From an uncultured Opitutaceae bacterium (GTDB lineage: Bacteria > Verrucomicrobiota > Verrucomicrobiia > Opitutales > Opitutaceae): a stretch of DNA of 64,000 nucleotides. Of the stretch, positions 10,089 through 22,622 are shown in pieces; within the stretch, counting starts at the first letter, position 1, and every line of letters begins with the position of its first letter. The notes below the pieces were generated by a model. It was not told the DNA's origin. It saw only the letters and a list, made by a program, of their open reading frames with translations, and did not search any database. Position numbers and translations under genes: made by a program. Where the stretch lies: assembly GCA_903952145.1 (NCBI GenBank), contig CAJBES010000096.1, positions 1 to 64,000 on the forward strand, in the 5' to 3' direction.

Positions 10089-11390
10089 ATGAGGAATTTA
10101 CTACCTGACTATAAAAATATGGCGGTGTCAGCGACGGAGGCGGTGGCGCACATCCGGAGCGGAACCAATATTTTCATCCATGGAGCTGCAGCCACCCCGA
10201 CGCCATTGATCGAGGCCCTGGCCGCCCGGCGTGATCTGGAGGGAGTGAGGCTCTATCATTTGCACACCAACGGTCCCGCACCCTTCGCGGAAAAGGGCCG
10301 CGACAAGGAGTTCCGCTCCGTTTCGCTGTTCACCGGCGCGCCACTCCGCGCCGCGGTGCAAGAGGGTCGGGCCGATTTTGTGCCCATCTTCCTGTCCGAC
10401 ATCCCCGGGCTCTTTCTGTCCGGTGCAGTGAAGCTCGATGTTGCTGTCCTCCAGCTCTCACCGCCGGATGCACATGGCTACTGCACCCTCGGCACATCGG
10501 TTGACGCCGCTAAGGCCGCCGCCGAAACCGCCCGCGTGGTGATTGCGGAAATCAACGAGCAGATGCCGCGCACCCACGGCAACAACCTCATTCCCTTCAG
10601 CCAGATCGACGCCTTCATCACCACCAATCGGCCGCTGCTGGGGCATCACATCGAGGCTGAGTCCGAAGTTGAGGCACGCATCGGCGAATTGATTGCCGAC
10701 CTGGTGGAAGACGGCTCCACCCTGCAGATGGGCATCGGGGGCATCCCTGATGCGGCCCTGGCCCGCATGAAGGGCAAGCAGGATCTCGGCATCCACACCG
10801 AGATGTTCTCTGACCGGATCGTGGATCTGGTCGAAGCCGGAGCCATCTCCAACCGCTTCAAAAAAGTCGGGCAGGGCCGGATCATCACCAGTTTCATCAA
10901 CGGCTCGCAGCGGCTGTTCGATTTTGTGAACGACAACCCGCTGGTGAGTTTCTATCCTTGCGACTGGACCAACGACACCTCGGTTATCCGCAAGAATCCG
11001 AAGGTGGTCGCCATCAATTCTGCCATCCAGATCGATCTCACCGGACAGGTGTGCGCCGACTCGATCGGCTACCGGGTGTTTTCCGGTATCGGCGGCCAGA
11101 TGGACTTCATCCGGGGCGCGGCGCTTTCGCCCGGAGGCAAACCCATCATCGCGCTGCCGTCACGGGCGATGGGCGGCAAGGTATCACGCATTGTGTCCTC
11201 GCTGGCCCCTGGAGCTGGCGTGGTCACGACTCGCGGCCATGTGCATTGGGTCATCACGGAATACGGCGCGGTGAACCTGCACGGGATGAGTCTGCGGGAG
11301 CGGGGTGAAGCACTCATCTCAATTGCTCACCCAGACTTCCAGGCTGACCTGCGACGTGAATTGGCCGAAACCAGAAATATACACATTTGA
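10089..11390 (+). CDS. Acetyl-CoA hydrolase/transferase family protein (4-hydroxybutyrate CoA-transferase-like)
   Basis: IFIHGAAATPTPLIEAL, DGSTLQMGIGGIPDAAL, HTEMFSDRIVDL, SGIGGQMDFIRGAALSPGGKPIIALPS, VHWVITEYGAVNLHG. Confidence 0.88.
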   Translation: MRNLLPDYKNMAVSATEAVAHIRSGTNIFIHGAAATPTPLIEALAARRDLEGVRLYHLHTNGPAPFAEKGRDKEFRSVSLFTGAPLRAAVQEGRADFVPIFLSDIPGLFLSGAVKLDVAVLQLSPPDAHGYCTLGTSVDAAKAAAETARVVIAEINEQMPRTHGNNLIPFSQIDAFITTNRPLLGHHIEAESEVEARIGELIADLVEDGSTLQMGIGGIPDAALARMKGKQDLGIHTEMFSDRIVDLVEAGAISNRFKKVGQGRIITSFINGSQRLFDFVNDNPLVSFYPCDWTNDTSVIRKNPKVVAINSAIQIDLTGQVCADSIGYRVFSGIGGQMDFIRGAALSPGGKPIIALPSRAMGGKVSRIVSSLAPGAGVVTTRGHVHWVITEYGAVNLHGMSLRERGEALISIAHPDFQADLRRELAETRNIHI

Positions 11391-11404
11391 TACAGGGCTA
11401 TAGA

Positions 11405-12421
11405 GGGTCAGGCCTCTACTTCTTAATTAATTAATTGCTTACGGTGAAGTGTTGACCGTCACTCCTTACCCGTGGCACGCAAACCACGGGTTCAGTTTGA
11501 AGGCGCGATCTATCATGTGATAAATCGCGGCAATTACCGGTGCGATATCTTTGAATCGGCCGGTGCGGCACAGGCGTTTGAGCAGTGTCTGTTTGAGGCC
11601 TGTGCGCAGGCGGGATGGGAACTGCACGCCTATGCCATCATGCGGAACCACTACCACCTCGCGCTAGAGACACCGCGGGCCAATCTGGTGGAGGGGATGC
11701 ACTGGCTGCAGAGCACATTTGCGACCCGGTTCAATCGTTTCCGTGACGAGCGCGGGCATCTTTTCCAGAGCCGCTACCAGGCCATTCTTGTGGAGCCGGG
11801 ACTACATCTGGCCCGGGTCGTAAACTATATCCATCTGAACCCCGTTCGCGCGGGCATCGTGCGGCAGGAGCAGTTGGCGCAATTCCGATGGGGCAGTTAC
11901 CGTCGCTTTGTACGCGACGACCGACCGCTGTTTCTCGTGTGTGAAAACTGGCTGAGAGAACTGGGTGGTCTGCAGGACAATCCTGATGGATGGCGCCAGT
12001 ATCAGGAGCATTTGAACTGGTTGTCAGCGGATTTGGATGAACAACGGCGACAGGCTTTTGACGCGATGTCGCAGGGCTGGGCGATTGGCGGTGATACCTG
12101 GCGCAAGGCCTTGGCCAAAGAGTATGTGACCACGGTGACACCGAGTGTTTTGCGGGGAGCTGAAACAATTGAACTCAAGGAGGCGGTGTGGGCACAGGCT
12201 CTGGCCCAGTTGCTGGAGGCGGAGAAAAAAACCAAAGCCGACCTCAAGGCAGACAGCCTTGCTGCCGAATGGAAAATTAGCCTGGCGATGAAATTGCGTG
12301 AAACCACCACCGCAACAAATGCATGGATCGCTGAGGCATTGGTAATGGGCAAAGCCAGCTCATTGAGCGTTTACATGAGTAGGCAGAGGGCGCATAAAAT
12401 TAAGAAATAGAGGCCTGACCC
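11405..12421. mobile_element. RAYT element bounded by 24-nt near-perfect inverted repeats
   Basis: 11405-11428 gggtcaggcctctacttcttaatt; 12398-12421 aattaagaaatagaggcctgaccc (reverse complement gggtcaggcctctatttcttaatt, 1 mismatch). Confidence 0.8.
11472..12410 (+). CDS. REP-associated tyrosine transposase (TnpA_REP / Y1 HUH family)
   Basis: ARKPRVQFEGAIYHVINRGNYRCDIFES start, HUH motif RNHYHLALETP, FQSRYQAILVE, Tyr motif YIHLNPVRAGIV. Confidence 0.93.
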   Translation: MARKPRVQFEGAIYHVINRGNYRCDIFESAGAAQAFEQCLFEACAQAGWELHAYAIMRNHYHLALETPRANLVEGMHWLQSTFATRFNRFRDERGHLFQSRYQAILVEPGLHLARVVNYIHLNPVRAGIVRQEQLAQFRWGSYRRFVRDDRPLFLVCENWLRELGGLQDNPDGWRQYQEHLNWLSADLDEQRRQAFDAMSQGWAIGGDTWRKALAKEYVTTVTPSVLRGAETIELKEAVWAQALAQLLEAEKKTKADLKADSLAAEWKISLAMKLRETTTATNAWIAEALVMGKASSLSVYMSRQRAHKIKK

Positions 12422-12427
12422 CATCCT

Positions 12428-14221
12428 ATGAAAGTGTATGTGGTCGCTGTATTGCTGATGATCGCCGGGGTGGGGGCGTATCACAACACATTGTCCGTGC
12501 CGTTGATGTTTGATGACAAGCCGGCGATCCTGAGCAACCCGACGATTCGACAACTGGGCACGGCTTTATCCCCGCCTGTGGATGGAAGCAGCGTCACAGG
12601 CCGGCCCGTGGTGAACCTGTCTTTTGCCCTCAACCATGGCCTCAGCGGCGAGGCCGTGTGGAGTTACCATGCGCTCAACCTGCTGATTCACGTCAGCGCC
12701 GGTCTGGCCCTGTTTGGCATCATGCGGCGCACCTTGATGCGTCCGGTGTTCTCAGAGCGGGTGCGAACCGCCGCCCTGCCGCTGGCTGGGACCATGGCCA
12801 TGCTCTGGCTCGTGCATCCGCTGCAGACGGAATCAGTCACAGCCATTGTCCAACGCACGGAGTCCCTGGCGGGCTTATTCTTCCTGCTGACGCTATATGG
12901 CTTTGTCCGCTGCAGGCTTTCGTCCGCCAGCGCCAGGTGGTGGGCTGGGGGTTCACTCGCGACTTGTCTCCTAGGCATGGCCACCAAGGAAATCATGGTT
13001 ACGGCTCCGCTGCTGGTGCTGCTTTATGATCGCACCTTTTGGGCCGGATCATTTCGCCAGGCTTGGCAGGTGCACTGGCGCTACTACCTCGGCCTCGGTT
13101 GCACCTGGCTGCTCCTCGGCTGGTTGGTATTCAGTGCAGGAGGAACCCGTGGAGCCGCCGCCGGCCTCGGTCTCGGGGTCACGCCATGGACGTATGTCCT
13201 GACGCAATGCCGCGCCCTCCTGCTCTACTTGAAACTCGCCTTATGGCCGCATCCGCTGGTGTTTGACTACGGGACGGAAGTCATCCGGGATCCCAACGCC
13301 GTCTGGGTGCAAGGAGTGGCGCTGCTCCTGCTCGCGGGCGCCACCCTCACGGCCTTGTGGCGGCGCCCGCCGTTGGGATTTTTGGGCGCCTGGTTCTTTG
13401 TGATTCTCGCCCCGAGTTCCAGCGTTATGCCACTGGTCAGTCAGACCATCGCTGAACACCGCATGTATTTGCCGCTCGCGGCGGTCATCGCGTTGGTGGT
13501 GGTGGCGGCTTACGCCCTGCTCGGTCGGGCGGCATTCGGGGCGGCGCTTGTGGTCGGGCTGGGGTTGGTCCTGCTGACGCTGGAGCGCAATCTTGACTAC
13601 CGCAGCGAGCTGGCGCTCTGGACCGACACGGTGGCCAAGGTTCCGGACAACGCCCGCGCCCGCATCAATCTTGCCGAAATGCTGATTGAGGCCGGCCGGC
13701 CGGCCGCAGCGCTTGAACAAGCGGCCGCGGCGGTGCGACTGCGGCCCAATTATGCGGAGGCCCAGACCAACCTTGGCATCGCGCTCGCCCAGTTGGGTCG
13801 ACCAGCCGATGCGCTCGGCCCTTGCCGCCGGGCGGTGGAATTGCGGCCCGACTACGCCCGGGGCCGCAGCAATTTTGGCAGTGTCCTCGCGGCACTCGGT
13901 CGCTGGCCCGAAGCGATTGAGCAGTTCGAGGCAGCATTGCAGCTGGCCCCGCCCACAGGCGATGCGATCCCCATCCGGGGCAATTTGGCCAAGGCCCTGT
14001 TGCAAACGGGTCGTCTGCCGGAAGCCATCGCGCAGTTCACGACCGTGCTTGAGACTGCGCCCGGCGCGGTGGAGATGCACTACAATCTGGCCGTCGCCCT
14101 CGGCCTGAGCGGTCGGTTTGACGAAGCGGTGGCGCAGTTTGAAACCGTGTTGCGGCTGCAACCCGGACACGCCCGGGCGCGAGGTGCACTCGAGGCCGCG
14201 CACGCGGTCAGGCAGCAATAA
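12428..14221 (+). CDS. Membrane protein with C-terminal TPR repeats (TMTC-like architecture)
   Basis: Multiple TM helices, then repeated NARARINLAEMLIEAGRPAAALEQ..., NYAEAQTNLGIALAQLGRPADAL..., DYARGRSNFGSVLAALGRWPEAIEQFEAAL TPR units. Confidence 0.85.
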   Translation: MKVYVVAVLLMIAGVGAYHNTLSVPLMFDDKPAILSNPTIRQLGTALSPPVDGSSVTGRPVVNLSFALNHGLSGEAVWSYHALNLLIHVSAGLALFGIMRRTLMRPVFSERVRTAALPLAGTMAMLWLVHPLQTESVTAIVQRTESLAGLFFLLTLYGFVRCRLSSASARWWAGGSLATCLLGMATKEIMVTAPLLVLLYDRTFWAGSFRQAWQVHWRYYLGLGCTWLLLGWLVFSAGGTRGAAAGLGLGVTPWTYVLTQCRALLLYLKLALWPHPLVFDYGTEVIRDPNAVWVQGVALLLLAGATLTALWRRPPLGFLGAWFFVILAPSSSVMPLVSQTIAEHRMYLPLAAVIALVVVAAYALLGRAAFGAALVVGLGLVLLTLERNLDYRSELALWTDTVAKVPDNARARINLAEMLIEAGRPAAALEQAAAAVRLRPNYAEAQTNLGIALAQLGRPADALGPCRRAVELRPDYARGRSNFGSVLAALGRWPEAIEQFEAALQLAPPTGDAIPIRGNLAKALLQTGRLPEAIAQFTTVLETAPGAVEMHYNLAVALGLSGRFDEAVAQFETVLRLQPGHARARGALEAAHAVRQQ

Positions 14222-14249
14222 CCAGACGGGTGGGTGGGTGGCAAGATAG

Positions 14250-16858
<2,609 letters not shown>

Positions 16859-16912
16859 GGGAGGCGGCCCGCAGCGTGAGTGCCGGCGACCGGCCGCGCG
16901 TTGCCGGGCTGC

Positions 16913-17779
16913 TCAGCCTTTTTCCGCTCCCGAAGTGCCGAAGACCAGCGCCGGTTCGCCCGGGTGGGCGTTTTCCCCAAGGAACATCCGGGTGAACGAC
17001 CGCTGCACCGTGAACCCATGCCGGACGATGAGCTCACGCCCACTGGTATTAACATCGGGCACATCGAGAAACACCCGCCGGCCGGGCACATGGTGGAAAA
17101 ACGCCTGCAGCAGCCGGTCCGCGGTCTGGGTGTCGCGCGCGGTCCACGGGCCGAGTTGAAGAGCTGAGTCGCCTTCGCGTGCGACAAGGCTGCCGGCCAG
17201 CTGCGAGCCGTCGTGGAGGGCGAAGCAGAGTTCGGGGTTGCGTCCGGCCAGGTCGGCGAGCACCGCGGGCCGGGCCGCTCCCAGCGCCCGGGCGTCGAGC
17301 GCGGCGATTTCGTCGCTGGCCGCTTCGGCCAGGGCCGTGACGCCTTCGGGTCGGGCGATCCCCGCGGGGGCGGCTCCCTCGTAGCGGGTGACTTCGTATT
17401 CGTCGCGAAAACCCAGCGGCACGTAGACGGCTTTGCCCATGGGTGTGGCGTCAAGCTTGATGGTGGCAATGCCGCGCTCTTGCAGGTAACGCAGGCAGGC
17501 CTGCAGCAGGGCCGTGCCGATGCCCATGCGCCTGTAATCCGGATGCACGAGCACCATGCCGATCCAGCCGATGCGGCCGGCGTAGCCGATGGCCACGGCG
17601 GTGCCGGCGGGCCGGCCGCCGGCCTCGGCGACAAAGCAACCCTCCGGTTCAAAGCCCAGATAACCCTGCCAGTCTCGGGGCGTCTGGTTCCAGCGCGCGC
17701 AGGCGCGCACTTCGTCCGCAAACGGAATGTCGGCCGGCGTCATCTGGCGCACGATCACGGCGGGCAAGGCGTCGGTCAT
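16913..17779 (-). CDS. GNAT family N-acetyltransferase
   Basis: IGMVLVHPDYRRMGIGTALLQACLRYLQERG acetyl-CoA-binding motif; second GNAT-like half; 4-nt overlap with the upstream creatininase gene. Confidence 0.85.
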   Translation of the reverse strand: MTDALPAVIVRQMTPADIPFADEVRACARWNQTPRDWQGYLGFEPEGCFVAEAGGRPAGTAVAIGYAGRIGWIGMVLVHPDYRRMGIGTALLQACLRYLQERGIATIKLDATPMGKAVYVPLGFRDEYEVTRYEGAAPAGIARPEGVTALAEAASDEIAALDARALGAARPAVLADLAGRNPELCFALHDGSQLAGSLVAREGDSALQLGPWTARDTQTADRLLQAFFHHVPGRRVFLDVPDVNTSGRELIVRHGFTVQRSFTRMFLGENAHPGEPALVFGTSGAEKG

Positions 17780-18504
17780 GATGCCGCCCCGGCGGTTTCG
17801 ACCTGCTGGATGAAACGCAGCGCGGTTTTGATCAGCAACGCCATGGCGCGGCGGCCCTTCTCGGCGGTGGCCTCCTCCGGCCAGCCCCAATGGCCCGTGC
17901 GCGTGATCTCCGTTATATCATAGTAATCGAGCAGGAACTGCGGCGGAAATTTCTCGGGTTCGGTCCCGGGCGGAGGCGCGACCAGCGGCCGCACCGAGTC
18001 GGGATACAGGTGCAGCATGAGCGAGGTTTCGTATTCTCCGCCATGCACGTCGCCGCTCTGGTGTTCGAAGACGGTTGCGTAGTCGGCAGGGGAGATCTCC
18101 GGTTGGATCAGGATGGAACGGAAGTCCGCATGGTCGCGGTTGAGCTGGCGGATGGTGGGCTTGAGGATCCAGTTGCCGCCGTGGAAATTGGCCAGCACGA
18201 GCCGCGTGAAACCCGAATGGCGCAGGGACTGGATGATGTCGCGCACGACCAGTGCGAGCGTGTCGGCGCGCAGGTAGACCGTGCCCTTGGCGCGGCTGTG
18301 CTCGATGGACGAGGTGATGGCGAGCGGCGGCAGGAGGTAGGCGTCGAGGTGCGCGGCGAGTTCCTTGGCGACTGCCGTCGCGAGCATCATGTCGGTGCCG
18401 ACGGGCAGGTGGCGCCCGTGCTGCTCGATGGCGCCGACTGGCAGGACGGCGGTGCTGACGTTGGTGTCGGCGATCTCGTAGCGCGTGTGCAGATGGGTGA
18501 GCAT
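17776..18504 (-). CDS. Creatininase family protein
   Basis: AVLPVGAIEQHGRHLPVGTDMMLA, LANFHGGN, SGDVHGGEYETSLMLHL. Confidence 0.9.
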   Translation of the reverse strand: MLTHLHTRYEIADTNVSTAVLPVGAIEQHGRHLPVGTDMMLATAVAKELAAHLDAYLLPPLAITSSIEHSRAKGTVYLRADTLALVVRDIIQSLRHSGFTRLVLANFHGGNWILKPTIRQLNRDHADFRSILIQPEISPADYATVFEHQSGDVHGGEYETSLMLHLYPDSVRPLVAPPPGTEPEKFPPQFLLDYYDITEITRTGHWGWPEEATAEKGRRAMALLIKTALRFIQQVETAGAAS

Positions 18505-18616
18505 GGAGGTGAACGTGGCGGAGGCGTGATCAGCGGATGGGAACGGTGCGGCCGTCTAGCATGGAAGTTGGGTTTGCCAACGCAACCCATCGTGACTGTC
18601 ACTGGCATCTTTCCCG

Positions 18617-20755
18617 ATGACCCCTTCCCTGCCGTTTTCCAAAGCAATTCCCGTCTGGCCCGCCCCGCTGGCCGGGCGCATGAATGTCTGGGTGAGCTTC
18701 CACGCCCGGATGGAGCTGGCCCGCCGGACCGCCGGCACGCTGCGGGTGGCGGCGGCCCAGGCCTACCGCGTGTGGGTCAACGGCCGACTCGCCGGGCGTG
18801 GTCCGGCGCGCACGGCGCACGGTCATGCGCGCGTGGACGAGTGGCCGCTGACGGGCGGCGTCTCCGACGGGCTGGAGATTATCATCGAGGTCATGGGCTA
18901 CGGCGTGCCGACCTTCTGCTCGACGCACGAGCCGGCGTTCCTGTGCGCCGAACTGGTGGCGGGCAAAAAGGTGCTCGCATGGACGGCGCCGCGCGGCGGC
19001 GGGTTCGTGGCGGAGCATCGCTGCGAGCGCGTGCAGAAGGTCGAGCGCTACAGTTACCAGCGTGCCTTCGTTGAGTGCTACCGCTTTGGCGTGCACGGGA
19101 CCCTCTGGCAAATGCCGGGCTACAACCCCGGGAAACCGGCGGCGCTCGCGTGCGTGGCGCACCGGCGCAGCTGGCTGGAGCGCGGCGTGGCGCGGCCCGA
19201 CCTGTCGGAGCTGAAGCCGCGGCCGGTGGCGGTGCGGGGCCGGGCTGCCTTTAGCGCGGCCCGGGCGCGGCGGGCCCGGGCACACCGCTTCATCGACGAC
19301 GTGCCCAAGATCTCTGCGGGCTTCCCCCCGGGGCAGGTGGAGTGGTCGCTGCACCGCGAGCTGTCGGGTGGCAGATTCACCGCAACGCACCGGGTGCGGC
19401 TCCACACCGCGCGTCCGGCTGCCCTGGCCGCGGGGCAATGGTTGCGCGTGGATTTCGGTGCGGTGCACACGGGCTTCCCGGCATTGCGGGTGCGCGCACG
19501 GCGGGCGACCCGCCTGCTGCTGGTGTTCGACGAGATCCTGGTGGAGGGACAGCTCGTCCACGATCGTTCCGCCTGCGTGAACGCAGTGGGACTCGATCTC
19601 GCGGCGGGCGCGGAGCTGAACTTCGAGGCGTTCGAGCCCTACACCTTCCAGCATCTGCAGGTGCTGGTCGTGACGGGTGCGGCGGAGGTGGCGGACGTGA
19701 GACTGCGCAATTTCATCAACGCGGAAACCGTGCGGCCGGCCCCCGCGGGGCTGCCACCGGCGGCGGCGCGGGTACGCGCGGCGGCCCTCGCGTCGTTCCG
19801 GCAGAACGCACTCGATCTTTTCATGGACTGCCCATCACGCGAGCGTGCGGGCTGGCTCTGCGACAGCCTGTTCACGGCGCGGGCCGAGTGGCACTTCTGC
19901 GGCGATAATCCCATCGAGCGCGCCTTCTTGGAGAACTACCTGCGCCCGGCGCAATTCGCCGGCCTGCCACGCGGCATGGTGCCGATGTGCTACCCGGCGG
20001 AGGCGTTGCAGAACCAGTTCATCCCGAACTGGGCGATGTTCCTCGTCGTGCAGCTCGACGAGGCGCGGCGCACGCGCCGCCTGCCGGTGGCGTGGCAGCC
20101 GTTGATCGCACGCCGCGTGCGCGGATTGCTGGCATATTTCCGTCGTTTTGAAAACGAGCTCGGCCTGCTCGAGAAGCTGGAGGGCTGGGTGTTTGTCGAA
20201 TGGTCGAAGGCCAACGCGTTCGTGCAGGACGTGAATTTTCCGACCAACATGCTGTATGCCGCCACGCTCCGCGCGGCCGCCCGGCTGCTACGTGAGCCGA
20301 AGCTGGCGGCCAGGGCGGCGCGGATCGAGTCCGCGATCCGCGTGCTGGCCTGGCGCGACGGGCGTTTCTCCGACCACGCCGTGCGCAGTGCGGACGGGAA
20401 GCTGGCGGTGGCGGACGACGCGAGCGAGGTCTGCCAATACTACGCGTTCACCTTCGGCCTGGCGTCGCCGCAACGGGAGGCTGCGCTCTGGCGCCGGCTT
20501 GTGCGCGGTGACTATGGCGGGCTGCATCCGGCGAACGCCTTTGTCGGCAAACTGCTGCGGCTGGAGCTGCTCATCGCCCACGGCGAGCCGGCGGCGGCGC
20601 ACCGGGAGCTGATGCGCAATTTCGCACCGATGGCGCGCAGGACCGGTACGCTCTGGGAGCACCTGGATGTCAGTGCGAGCTGCAACCACGGTTTCACCTC
20701 CTACATCGCCGTGCTGATTGACCGGCTTCAGCAGGCGCAGCGGGACCGCCACTAA
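18617..20755 (+). CDS. Alpha-L-rhamnosidase-like glycosidase (GH78-like six-hairpin)
   Basis: MDCPSRERAGWLCDSLFTARA matches the GH78 DCPxRExxGWxGD region; FPTNMLYAATLRAAARL; C-terminal SASCNHGFTSYIA. Confidence 0.78.
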   Translation: MTPSLPFSKAIPVWPAPLAGRMNVWVSFHARMELARRTAGTLRVAAAQAYRVWVNGRLAGRGPARTAHGHARVDEWPLTGGVSDGLEIIIEVMGYGVPTFCSTHEPAFLCAELVAGKKVLAWTAPRGGGFVAEHRCERVQKVERYSYQRAFVECYRFGVHGTLWQMPGYNPGKPAALACVAHRRSWLERGVARPDLSELKPRPVAVRGRAAFSAARARRARAHRFIDDVPKISAGFPPGQVEWSLHRELSGGRFTATHRVRLHTARPAALAAGQWLRVDFGAVHTGFPALRVRARRATRLLLVFDEILVEGQLVHDRSACVNAVGLDLAAGAELNFEAFEPYTFQHLQVLVVTGAAEVADVRLRNFINAETVRPAPAGLPPAAARVRAAALASFRQNALDLFMDCPSRERAGWLCDSLFTARAEWHFCGDNPIERAFLENYLRPAQFAGLPRGMVPMCYPAEALQNQFIPNWAMFLVVQLDEARRTRRLPVAWQPLIARRVRGLLAYFRRFENELGLLEKLEGWVFVEWSKANAFVQDVNFPTNMLYAATLRAAARLLREPKLAARAARIESAIRVLAWRDGRFSDHAVRSADGKLAVADDASEVCQYYAFTFGLASPQREAALWRRLVRGDYGGLHPANAFVGKLLRLELLIAHGEPAAAHRELMRNFAPMARRTGTLWEHLDVSASCNHGFTSYIAVLIDRLQQAQRDRH

Positions 20756-21256
20756 CCGGGCGCCCCGCCGTGCCGCAGAAAAATTGTGGATGCAGTGCGG
20801 ATCGGCCCGCGTGCATGACACAGTGCGGACGTCCCAGCCGTTGGACCCTGGTGACAGGGGCGTCGGGACAACGACGCGCAGACCGTGGCCATGCAGATCA
20901 GCAGGGGTGACCGTTGATGTGTCGCTTGGTCCCAATGCGACTCGCCGCCAAGCGCGCCATGTCATTGACGACGAGAAATTCTACACGGAGCAGGACCATT
21001 GTTGGCCATGTGCGGTGAAAAGGAGATAAGCAATCATGGTATTAATGATAAGAAATAGAGATAATGGGCAAACGTCGGGCTCGGACTGTCTGGAACGTGC
21101 TCTTGGAGGCTGCGCAGTAGGCCCGAAAGGAGGTAGTGGCGTTTTATTTACGCTCTTGAAACTGAATAATCCCGCAAGACGCACAAATAATGAACCGGTT
21201 GGCCAGCGCAAGCTTGCCTCTCGTAGGTATCGCACCTAAACCGATATCACTGATCG

Positions 21257-21799
21257 ATGACCACAGTTCATTATTTTCCAAAAGGTCGCGGTTGGTTGTC
21301 GCCAAAACGGTCGACCAAGGGGGTCCGGTGCGGTTTCACGCTCGTGGAGATCATGGTTGTTGTGGTTATCATAAGCCTGCTCGCGATGATGAGCATACCC
21401 AGCTTTCAGAGGATTCAGCGGCGGTCGCGTTCGTCCGCCATTGCCAGCGATTTTCGCACATTTGCCACGGTCTTCAACACCTACGCCCAGGAGCATGGCA
21501 CCTGGCCGGCCGATACGGATCCTGGCGTAGTGCCTGAAGGATTGGAAGGTCAGCTTAACAGCACTGCCTGGGCCAGGATCTCGCCCATGGGCGGTCGCTA
21601 CAACTGGGAGCAGGACCAACTCCACGCCGGTGTGCGCTACAAGGCCGCCATTGCCATTTCTGCAACCAGCGATGCCCCCATGCGGGTCGATGCCGACCAA
21701 TTGCGCGATATCGATGTCGTCATCGATGACGGCATCCTCACCACCGGCAGCTTCCGCACGGGTGCCAACGGAGACCCGATTTTTATCATCGAACGCTGA
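21257..21799 (+). CDS. Type II secretion/type IV pilin-like pseudopilin
   Basis: Prepilin cleavage/N-methylation motif CGFTLVEIMVVVVIISLLAMMSIPSFQRIQRRSR. Exact start uncertain. Confidence 0.85.
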   Translation: MTTVHYFPKGRGWLSPKRSTKGVRCGFTLVEIMVVVVIISLLAMMSIPSFQRIQRRSRSSAIASDFRTFATVFNTYAQEHGTWPADTDPGVVPEGLEGQLNSTAWARISPMGGRYNWEQDQLHAGVRYKAAIAISATSDAPMRVDADQLRDIDVVIDDGILTTGSFRTGANGDPIFIIER

Positions 21800-22581
21800 T
21801 GCCCACCACGATCTACAAGCTCAATCTCCGCCACCTCTCTCCCGATGCCCGGGAGATCGGGGTGCGTCATGCGGACTGCGAACTGCCGGACGTGGATGCC
21901 GGCCGCCTGCGCGAAATCCTGCAGGCCATGACGAAAGCCGTGGCCCGGCAATCCGCCTCCGACCCCGCTGCGCCCGAGATCCGCATCACGAGCCCCCGCG
22001 GCGTCTTCATGGTCAAGTCCGCCGACGGCCGGCTCCGCCTGCATAGTTGGAACCTCAAAACAGGCACGCGCGAAATGGACGTGGACGAGATCCTTGCCAG
22101 CGTTGGTGACCACGCGCCGACGGAGCATCCGGCAGCAAAGGCTGCACCGCAGAGGGACCACACCATGGGCCGGGAATCGGCCCTCAGCGCCATCCCCGGT
22201 TGGATCAAGATCAGCGTGCTCGTCATCCTCTTCGCCGGCATCAACGCCGTCTCCGGTTGGATGCTCATGCGGTCGCCGCCGGACCTGCTGCCGCCGCACG
22301 AACTGCTCTCGGCGGTCGCGACCGAAAGGCTGCTCGCAACGGTGGCGGGTGAATTTGAGACCGGGCCAAAGCCGGGCGACCGCTGGATGACCATTGTGCG
22401 CACGGGCAACCTCCGCGTCGTCAAATACGGCCCGAAGCCGGACGAGGTGCTGCTCACGGTGCAGGCAGCCACGGCCAACGGCCAGGAAGTCCTGATCACG
22501 AGCGCCCGCTCGATGATTGAGATCAAGGATGCCGATACGCTGGTGCTTTTTGGCGATACCTACCGGCGCATCAAGCTCTGA
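21799..22581 (+). CDS. Hypothetical single-TM protein, translationally coupled to the pseudopilin
   Basis: TGATG stop/start overlap; one TM segment (IKISVLVILFAGINAVSGWMLM). Confidence 0.65.
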   Translation: MPTTIYKLNLRHLSPDAREIGVRHADCELPDVDAGRLREILQAMTKAVARQSASDPAAPEIRITSPRGVFMVKSADGRLRLHSWNLKTGTREMDVDEILASVGDHAPTEHPAAKAAPQRDHTMGRESALSAIPGWIKISVLVILFAGINAVSGWMLMRSPPDLLPPHELLSAVATERLLATVAGEFETGPKPGDRWMTIVRTGNLRVVKYGPKPDEVLLTVQAATANGQEVLITSARSMIEIKDADTLVLFGDTYRRIKL

Positions 22582-22622
22582 GCATGGGTCGGGCCGAGTG
22601 AGTTTGGTGGCGCCCGGGAACT

